This document shows positions 59,763 to 64,000 of a stretch of DNA of 64,000 bases, one piece after another; the first letter of the stretch is position 1; every line of letters starts with the position of its first letter. The notes below the pieces were generated by a model. That model saw only the letters and a list, made by a program, of their open reading frames with translations, made no database searches and was not told the DNA's origin. A program made the position numbers and the translations under genes. Source of the DNA: CADEEN01 sp963751775 (GTDB lineage Bacteria > Pseudomonadota > Gammaproteobacteria > Burkholderiales > Burkholderiaceae_C); the NCBI GenBank assembly GCA_963751775.1, contig CAVVVW010000014.1, forward strand, positions 5,393 through 69,392, read 5' to 3'.

Positions 59763-59921
59763 CTACAGCCTGCCCATCAACAACAGGACGACCAGCACCA
59801 CCAAGATCACGCCGACGATGCCGCTGGGACCGTAGCCCCATCCTCTGCTGTGCGGCCAACTCGGAATGACACCGAGCAGTATCAGTATCAGTACGATCAA
59901 CAGAATTGTTCCCAAGCTCAT
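59763..59921 (-). CDS. DUF3309 family small membrane peptide
   Basis: This encodes 52 residues from ATG 59921 with AAGGAGA eight bases upstream. MSLGTILLIVLILILLGVIP is a membrane segment, then SWPHSRGWGYGPSGIVG and a second hydrophobic stretch ending MGRL. This matches the DUF3309 pattern (LGVIPxWPxSxxWGYxPSG). Function unknown; such genes often neighbour CsbD and stress genes. Confidence 0.85.
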   Translation of the reverse strand: MSLGTILLIVLILILLGVIPSWPHSRGWGYGPSGIVGVILVVLVVLLLMGRL

Positions 59922-60143
59922 TTCGTGCTCTCCTTCCACACGTCACTTCGTCGCTGTGCCGGCCCTTGCCTGCGCTAGACCGTCGGTGTGAATGCCGACA
60001 TCCCCTAGTGACACGGAATCGAGCTTGCTCTCGGGAAGATGCAGCGTGGTTGAGAGAGATCAATCCGCGTCTTCGCGCCATTTGTCCGATGCTGCGAACA
60101 GGACTCGACGGACCACCAAACACAGGTTGCTTGCGTCGCGGCT
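59922..60143. other. Gap without recognised gene
   Basis: About 220 bp between the AI-2E transporter stop and the DUF3309 start, both genes on the minus strand. No start codon with ribosome-binding site and no convincing hairpin terminator. It probably holds the promoter of the DUF3309/CsbD pair. Confidence 0.4.
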
Positions 60144-61241
60144 TCAGGGCTCTGATGGACCCGATGGCGTCGTCGCGACCTGCTGCGTCGTCATGTACAG
60201 GTGCCACACCGCGAAGAACATCGCCGCGATCACGGGGCCGATGACGAAGCCGTTGATGCCGAAAACCACCATGCCGCCGAGCGTCGTGATCATCACCACG
60301 TAGTCGGGCATGAGGGTGGCCTTGCCCACGAGCATGGGCCGCAGCAGGTTGTCCACCAAGCCGATCACGAGCAGGCCCCAGGCAGCCAATGCAATGCCCT
60401 GCCAGATCGCGCCCATGACGAAGAACCAGATCGCGACCGGCAGCCACACCAGCGCGGCGCCAACGGCCGGCAGCAGCGACAGGAAGGCCATCACGACGGC
60501 CCACAGCAAGGCTCCGCGGACGCCGAAGAACCAGAACGCAAGGCCGCCGAGCGCACCCTGGATCGCCGCCACGATCAGATTGCCCCTGACCGTCGAGCGG
60601 ATCACGGCGCTGAACTTGTCGAGCAGCTCCTGCTTGTGCGCGGGCGTCAACGGCAGTGCGCGCCGCATGGCGTGCACGATGCGGTCGCCGTCACGGATCA
60701 GGAAGAACGCGAGGTACGGCGTGATGAGCAGGCCGGCGGCGAACTCGAACGTGTCCTGGCCAAGGCTGAAGGCCTGTGTGGCGATGAAACCGCTGCCCTG
60801 CTCCAGCCGGGTGTTCAGCCAACGCTGCAGGGTATCGAAGTCCACCAGCCCGAAGTGCGCGAGCAGCGTGGCCGCCCATCCGGGCAGCGCGTCGAACACG
60901 CCGCGAAGGTACGGCGCCGGGCTGGTCTCGCCGGACTGGATGCGCGCATAGAGCCCTGCCGCTTCGTTGGCCAGCGTCACGCTCAGGAGCGCAAAGGGAA
61001 CGACCACGATCACCACGGCGGTCAGTATCGTCAGCAGCGCCGCCAGCGTGCGCCGGTGCCTCAGCCGCAGCAGCATGCGACGGTGCAGCGGTGCGAACAG
61101 CAGCGCGATGATCGCGCTCCACAGCAGCGTGGCGTAGAACGGCAGCAGGATCCAACCGAGGGCGAACGAGACGGCCACCAGCAGCAGCAGTAGGGCCCGG
61201 TGCTCCAGGTAGGGGGTTGCACTTTCGTCGTGGGTGTTCAT
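60144..61241 (-). CDS. AI-2E family transporter (PerM/YdiK-like)
   Basis: This encodes 365 residues from ATG 61241; the long upstream frame extension is not coding. About eight membrane helices with the family pattern: ALLLLLVAVSFALGWILLPFYATLLWSAIIALLFAPLHRRML at the N-terminus and the long mid-protein amphipathic region before the core ...FFLIRDGDRIVHAMRRALPLT and VVMITTLGGMVVFGINGFVIGPVIAAMFFAVWHLY. Members export autoinducer-2 or act in osmotic response; substrate unknown. Nothing suggests a quorum-sensing link here. Confidence 0.9.
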   Translation of the reverse strand: MNTHDESATPYLEHRALLLLLVAVSFALGWILLPFYATLLWSAIIALLFAPLHRRMLLRLRHRRTLAALLTILTAVVIVVVPFALLSVTLANEAAGLYARIQSGETSPAPYLRGVFDALPGWAATLLAHFGLVDFDTLQRWLNTRLEQGSGFIATQAFSLGQDTFEFAAGLLITPYLAFFLIRDGDRIVHAMRRALPLTPAHKQELLDKFSAVIRSTVRGNLIVAAIQGALGGLAFWFFGVRGALLWAVVMAFLSLLPAVGAALVWLPVAIWFFVMGAIWQGIALAAWGLLVIGLVDNLLRPMLVGKATLMPDYVVMITTLGGMVVFGINGFVIGPVIAAMFFAVWHLYMTTQQVATTPSGPSEP

Positions 61242-61364
61242 CGCGGTCCTTGGGGGCAGGGCAGCATCGCTGTCGCCATCGTATCGACGTCGCGCGGCGT
61301 TGCGTTGGATCAGACGCTCTCGGCGCGGCCGCTGCACACTGAAGCACCCTGGAGGAGAGTCAAC

Positions 61365-61586
61365 ATGAATGCATTGAAGGTGGCAGGTATCGCGCTGATC
61401 GTCGCCGGCATCCTGGCGCTGGTGTATGGCAACTTCAGCTACACCAAGGAGACCCATGAGGCAAAGATCGGACCGATCGAGTTGTCGGTCAAGGACAAGC
61501 AGACCGTCAATGTGCCGGCTTGGGCCGGCGTAGGGGCCATCGTGATCGGCGGCGTGCTGTTGGTCTTCGGTGGCAAGAGGGGTTGA
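61365..61586 (+). CDS. DUF3185 family small membrane protein
   Basis: This encodes 73 residues from ATG 61365 with GGAGGAGAG upstream. Two hydrophobic segments: MNALKVAGIALIVAGILALVYG and, at the end, AWAGVGAIVIGGVLLVFGGKRG, around a KETHEAKIGPIELSVKDKQTVN loop. This is the DUF3185 layout. Function unknown; often near stress genes. Confidence 0.85.
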   Translation: MNALKVAGIALIVAGILALVYGNFSYTKETHEAKIGPIELSVKDKQTVNVPAWAGVGAIVIGGVLLVFGGKRG

Positions 61587-61720
61587 GCAGCGCCCTCGCG
61601 TCAACGATCGGCGCCATCAGTCAGCCAAGTGACTGCGTGCCATGGTGCGCCAGCGTACGGAAGCGCGACGGCATTTCTGGCCCACTGAGCCTTTCGTGTC
61701 GTATCGAAGAGGACATCACC

Positions 61721-62305
61721 ATGGAACACATCCTGCCCAAGCTGCCCTACGCGCTGGACGCCTTGGCACCGCACATCTCGCGCGAAACGATGGAGTTCCA
61801 CTACGGCAAGCACCATCAGGCGTATGTCGACAACCTCAACAAGCTGATCAAGGGCACCGAATTTGCCGATCTGCCGTTGGAGGCCATCGTCAAGCAGGCG
61901 CCCCCGGGCGTCATCTTCAACAATGCGGCCCAAGCGTGGAACCATGCGTTCTTCTGGCAAAGCATGAAGCCGTCGGGGGGTGGGTCGCCCACGGGGGCCC
62001 TGGCCGCGGCAGTGGCCAGTACCTGGGGCTCCGTCGACGCGTTCTACAAACTGTTCCATGCCCTCGCCATTGGCAACTTCGGGTCCGGCTGGACATGGCT
62101 CGTGAAGAAGCCCGATGGGTCCTTGGCCATGGCGAACACCACGGGGGCACAGACACCGCTCACCGGTGGCGACAAGCCGTTGTTGACCATCGATGTGTGG
62201 GAACACGCCTACTACATCGACTATCGCAACCAGCGCCCGAAGTTCGTCGAGGCCTTTCTCGGGCATCTGGCGAACTGGGAGTTCGCTGCCAGGAACTTCG
62301 AATAG
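61721..62305 (+). CDS. sodB: Superoxide dismutase, Fe type
   Basis: This encodes 194 residues. Metal ligands: His26 region (MEFHYGKHHQAYVDNLN), second His in AQAWNHAFFWQSM, and DVWEHAYYIDYRNQR with Asp and His. The active-site glutamine sits in NNAAQAWNH, as in iron enzymes, rather than in the GG(Q/H) position of manganese enzymes. Cytoplasmic, converts superoxide to peroxide. Start chosen at the ATG after AAGAGGACATCACC. Follows DUF3185 by 134 bp. Confidence 0.95.
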   Translation: MEHILPKLPYALDALAPHISRETMEFHYGKHHQAYVDNLNKLIKGTEFADLPLEAIVKQAPPGVIFNNAAQAWNHAFFWQSMKPSGGGSPTGALAAAVASTWGSVDAFYKLFHALAIGNFGSGWTWLVKKPDGSLAMANTTGAQTPLTGGDKPLLTIDVWEHAYYIDYRNQRPKFVEAFLGHLANWEFAARNFE

Positions 62306-62354
62306 CGGATGCCGGCGCAGCCGGCGCTTCAACGAGCGGCGACTTCGCCCAGCC
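62306..62354. other. Short convergent gap
   Basis: Between sodB and the minus-strand small gene. GCCGGCGCAGCCGGCG near 62310-62325 can form a hairpin but no T-run is seen. Confidence 0.3.
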
Positions 62355-62546
62355 CTAGGGCTTGCGCGCGGGTTGGGACGGCTGATCGGCGGGCGGCAAA
62401 GGCCCCTCTGGCGAGGCGTCCGCTGCTGTCGCTGTCGAGTCCTGCGTGGCGGACTGTTGCGCCGCGGAACCAGCCGAAGGCATGGCTCGGCGAGCCCGGT
62501 TCTGCGTCACGCGCATCGCTGCCGCCAGGGTTTCGGGCGAGATCAT
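62355..62546 (-). CDS. Unrecognised small protein, possibly longer upstream
   Basis: The frame encodes 63 residues, MISPETLAAAMRVTQNRARR then a Ser/Ala/Pro-rich tail. An upstream ATG at 62599 (MTRAQPAPVEPSRLRPA) would join this frame if one base were missing near 62545. No family is recognised. It is the last gene of a minus-strand run of unknown genes. Confidence 0.4.
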   Translation of the reverse strand: MISPETLAAAMRVTQNRARRAMPSAGSAAQQSATQDSTATAADASPEGPLPPADQPSQPARKP

Positions 62547-62612
62547 CTTGCGGGGCGCAGCCTGGAGGGCTCGACAGGTGCGGGTTGAGCGCGCGTCATG
62601 GCGGTTTCCGCT

Positions 62613-63131
62613 TCAATGGACGGCATCGGACGTCGCCTTGGGGGCGGCCCGCAGCGCTACGTCGGAAGTACGCCGCGTCTCCACCCTGGCCGGAGCGCCC
62701 GAGATCATCTCGGGCACGAACGGGCACCAAACCGGCGTCAGGCTCGGGTCGCTCAACGGCAACTTGGCGTTCTTCGCGACCGATGCGTGGAAGGCGGCCT
62801 TCGAGTCCGCGGCGGACACCACGGCATAGACCTCCGCGAGCACCTGGCTGGGGCTCAGGCTGGCGGCCGTGGCGGCGCCCCAGTTCAACTGCCAACTGCC
62901 CGTGTCGCTCGGGCAGTACCACCACGCGACCGTGCCCGCTGCGTTGGAGCGAAACGTCGGCAGCGTGCCGTTGCCGACTGGCGACGGCGCACATTGGAAT
63001 CCGACCCGCGTCGCAGCCAGATCGGTGTAGGGGACCTTGGTCGCCGACGCCGGCGCGCCACATGGGTTGCGCGGGTCGGCGGCGACGATGCCTGCCGAGC
63101 AAGCCAGCAGCAAGACGAACAGGCGCTTCAC
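62613..63131 (-). CDS. Unrecognised secreted protein
   Basis: This encodes 172 residues from GTG 63131, which overlaps the preceding gene's stop as GTGA. Signal peptide KRLFVLLLACSAGIVAA, then a Cys-containing mature domain (DPRNPCGAP, FQCAPSP, WWYCPSDTGSWQLNWG, VWCPFVPEM), suggesting two disulphides in the periplasm. I do not recognise the family. Translationally coupled to the 93-residue gene before it. Confidence 0.6.
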   Translation of the reverse strand: MKRLFVLLLACSAGIVAADPRNPCGAPASATKVPYTDLAATRVGFQCAPSPVGNGTLPTFRSNAAGTVAWWYCPSDTGSWQLNWGAATAASLSPSQVLAEVYAVVSAADSKAAFHASVAKNAKLPLSDPSLTPVWCPFVPEMISGAPARVETRRTSDVALRAAPKATSDAVH

Positions 63132-63409
63132 GCGGCGCCCTTGCCGAGACGCGCCCGCTTGACCGCCGTCTGCCATTGGGCGTCGCGTGTCATGTGCCGC
63201 GTGCCGACGCGATTCGAATTCGTGGCTCTGCGATAGAACATGTCGGCCGCCGCGTCAGGTGCCACTTCGGCGGCCTGCTCGTAGTTGTCCACGGCGCGGC
63301 GAATGGCGCTGGACAGGCTCGCACGGGGGTTCAACTCGAGGAATCGGACAACGAACCGGCCGAGCCACTGGTGGGAAGAACTTGCGGTGTTCATGATCGT
63401 CATGATCAC
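63128..63409 (-). CDS. Unrecognised small helical protein, paralogue B
   Basis: This encodes up to 93 residues; the start is ATG 63409, 63403 or 63394. HQWLGRFVVRFLELNPRASLSSAIRRAVDNYEQAAEVAPDAAADMF is helical and closely resembles the protein encoded at 63497-63712 (W-x2-RFV-x-R, L-x-P, AA-x-MF/IF). The rest is basic (TRHMTRDAQWQTAVKRARLGKG). No family recognised; the pair looks like a local duplication. Confidence 0.55.
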   Translation of the reverse strand: MIMTIMNTASSSHQWLGRFVVRFLELNPRASLSSAIRRAVDNYEQAAEVAPDAAADMFYRRATNSNRVGTRHMTRDAQWQTAVKRARLGKGAA

Positions 63410-63496
63410 GGGCGACGTTCATGCTGTATGTAGGATTGGATCACCTTGCGACGTCGGCACCGGCCCGTTTGCGAATGTGCACTGCTGGCAACTGCC

Positions 63497-63712
63497 TCAC
63501 TGCGAAGCACCAACCTCGCCGGGCGGTTCTTCGGCCGCGAAGATCTCAGCCGCTTGCTCGGGCTCCAGATCGGCAGCGCCTGGGAACGTGGCCGCCGCAT
63601 GCTCGGCTGCAGTAGCCACGCTCATGGCGGGCTGCAAATGCACCAGGCGGGCGACGAAGCGGTCAACCCACGCGTGCTGCGGATGGGACGGTTTGACTTC
63701 GGCTGTTTTCAC
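63497..63712 (-). CDS. Unrecognised small helical protein, paralogue A
   Basis: This encodes about 71 residues from GTG 63712; a longer frame extends to 63751. HAWVDRFVARLVHLQPAMSV, then an alanine-rich helix ending LEPEQAAEIFAAEEPP. Shares pattern with the 93-residue protein to its left. The start overlaps the end of the partial gene at the window edge by about 50 bp, which is unusual and makes the start uncertain. Confidence 0.45.
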   Translation of the reverse strand: MKTAEVKPSHPQHAWVDRFVARLVHLQPAMSVATAAEHAAATFPGAADLEPEQAAEIFAAEEPPGEVGASQ

Positions 63713-64000
63713 GGATGCGCTGACGGATGTCGGTCGCTGCGGCCGGCACATAGACGAGCCTCGACTGCCCAGGTCGCGGAATCAGCGCCGCTGACGGCTC
63801 GGTGCGGCGCAAGCAAGCAATGGGTGCGTTCATGGCATCCAGCATCGCGGCCCAACGCCAGTTTGTCTGTAGGAGAGCGCCACTTCCTATCGGTCCTGTT
63901 GGCCCATCGGCCATCGGTGCCAAGAGCGGCGCCTCAAAGCCGACGGCGGATTTGACTTCATCGGCTTGCTGCGGTTCCCTGGATTGCGTCGGGCGGCTCA
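63663..64000 (-). CDS. Unrecognised protein, partial at window end
   Basis: An open frame enters from the right edge and ends at 63663, giving about 112 residues: SRPTQSREPQQADEVKSAVG..., TNWRWAAMLDAMNAPIACLRR and RLVYVPAAATDIRQRIRENSR. Codon use looks coding. No family recognised. Cut by the window, so function cannot be given. Confidence 0.45.
   Translation of the reverse strand, partial: SRPTQSREPQQADEVKSAVGFEAPLLAPMADGPTGPIGSGALLQTNWRWAAMLDAMNAPIACLRRTEPSAALIPRPGQSRLVYVPAAATDIRQRIRENSRSQTVPSAARVG

Noticed and set aside
57971..64000. A genomic island integrated at the tRNA gene
   Set aside because: No integrase and no second copy of the tRNA 3' end are present in the window, so only the low-GC gene hints at acquisition.

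Overview
The window is high-GC DNA (visibly about two thirds G+C) from a betaproteobacterium, most likely a member of the Burkholderiales near the Rubrivivax/Leptothrix/Methylibium group. I infer this from the gene order murA-hisGDCBHAF, pth-rplY-prs-tRNA-Gln-ispE-lolB-TPR-mutM and recN-nadK-hrcA, from the protein sequences, and from the family of GC-rich intergenic repeats. No database search was possible.

Layout. (1) 1-8463: an integron platform. A tyrosine recombinase of the IntI type (7422-8463, +) faces away from an array of small cassette genes that all lie on the minus strand: GNAT, MAPEG, TfoX-N, cupin, CZB, DUF2784, DUF6010, a cysteine-phosphatase-like protein, and a membrane protein cut by the window edge. 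Intact or degenerate attC sites are visible. A class C group II intron with a maturase sits in the R'' core of the first attC, and an IS630-type element with a TA duplication sits at the attI/first-cassette junction. (2) 8514-9142: a HigBA-type toxin-antitoxin pair with a perfect palindromic operator. (3) 9181-17103: LysE exporter, TPR protein, TetR regulator, EamA exporter, an ABC-2 exporter, an M48 protease/LemA pair and a BolA protein. (4) 17213-25807: murA, seven histidine genes, rsmD, coaD and a ferredoxin. (5) 25808-26501: two MITE-like elements with terminal inverted repeats. (6) 26502-42302: translation, nucleotide, envelope and repair genes (pth, rplY, prs, tRNA-Gln, ispE, lolB, mutM, a dynamin-like GTPase, mutY, rapZ, recN, nadK, hrcA). 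(7) 42385-57912: an oxalate/formate catabolic island: a tripartite tricarboxylate transporter, a cytidylate-kinase-like/BON protein, an FNR-family regulator with FNR-type boxes in front of both transcription units, oxalyl-CoA decarboxylase, two formyl-CoA transferases, a PAS protein, an NAD-linked formate dehydrogenase and a TerC-UspA fusion. (8) 57971-64000: a tRNA with anticodon CAU, then stress-type small genes (CsbD, DUF3309, DUF3185, AI-2E transporter, Fe superoxide dismutase) and unrecognised genes.

How it works together. Oxalate would be imported by the TctCBA-type system and activated by CoA transfer from formyl-CoA (frc). It is then decarboxylated by oxc, and the released formate is oxidised by the NAD-dependent formate dehydrogenase. 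The regulator has an E-x-x-S-R recognition helix, and a perfect TTGA-N6-TCAA box lies 41.5 bp before a plausible start point for oxc.

Quality caution. About 37 single-base indels, mostly insertions, interrupt otherwise well-conserved genes (murA, hisD, hisC, hisB, rplY, ispE, mutY, frc, formate dehydrogenase and others). In each case the gene length becomes a multiple of three when the indels are corrected. I treat them as probable sequence errors, list the approximate positions, and call these loci as intact genes with apparent frameshifts. The same caution applies to the integrase, the transposase and the maturase.
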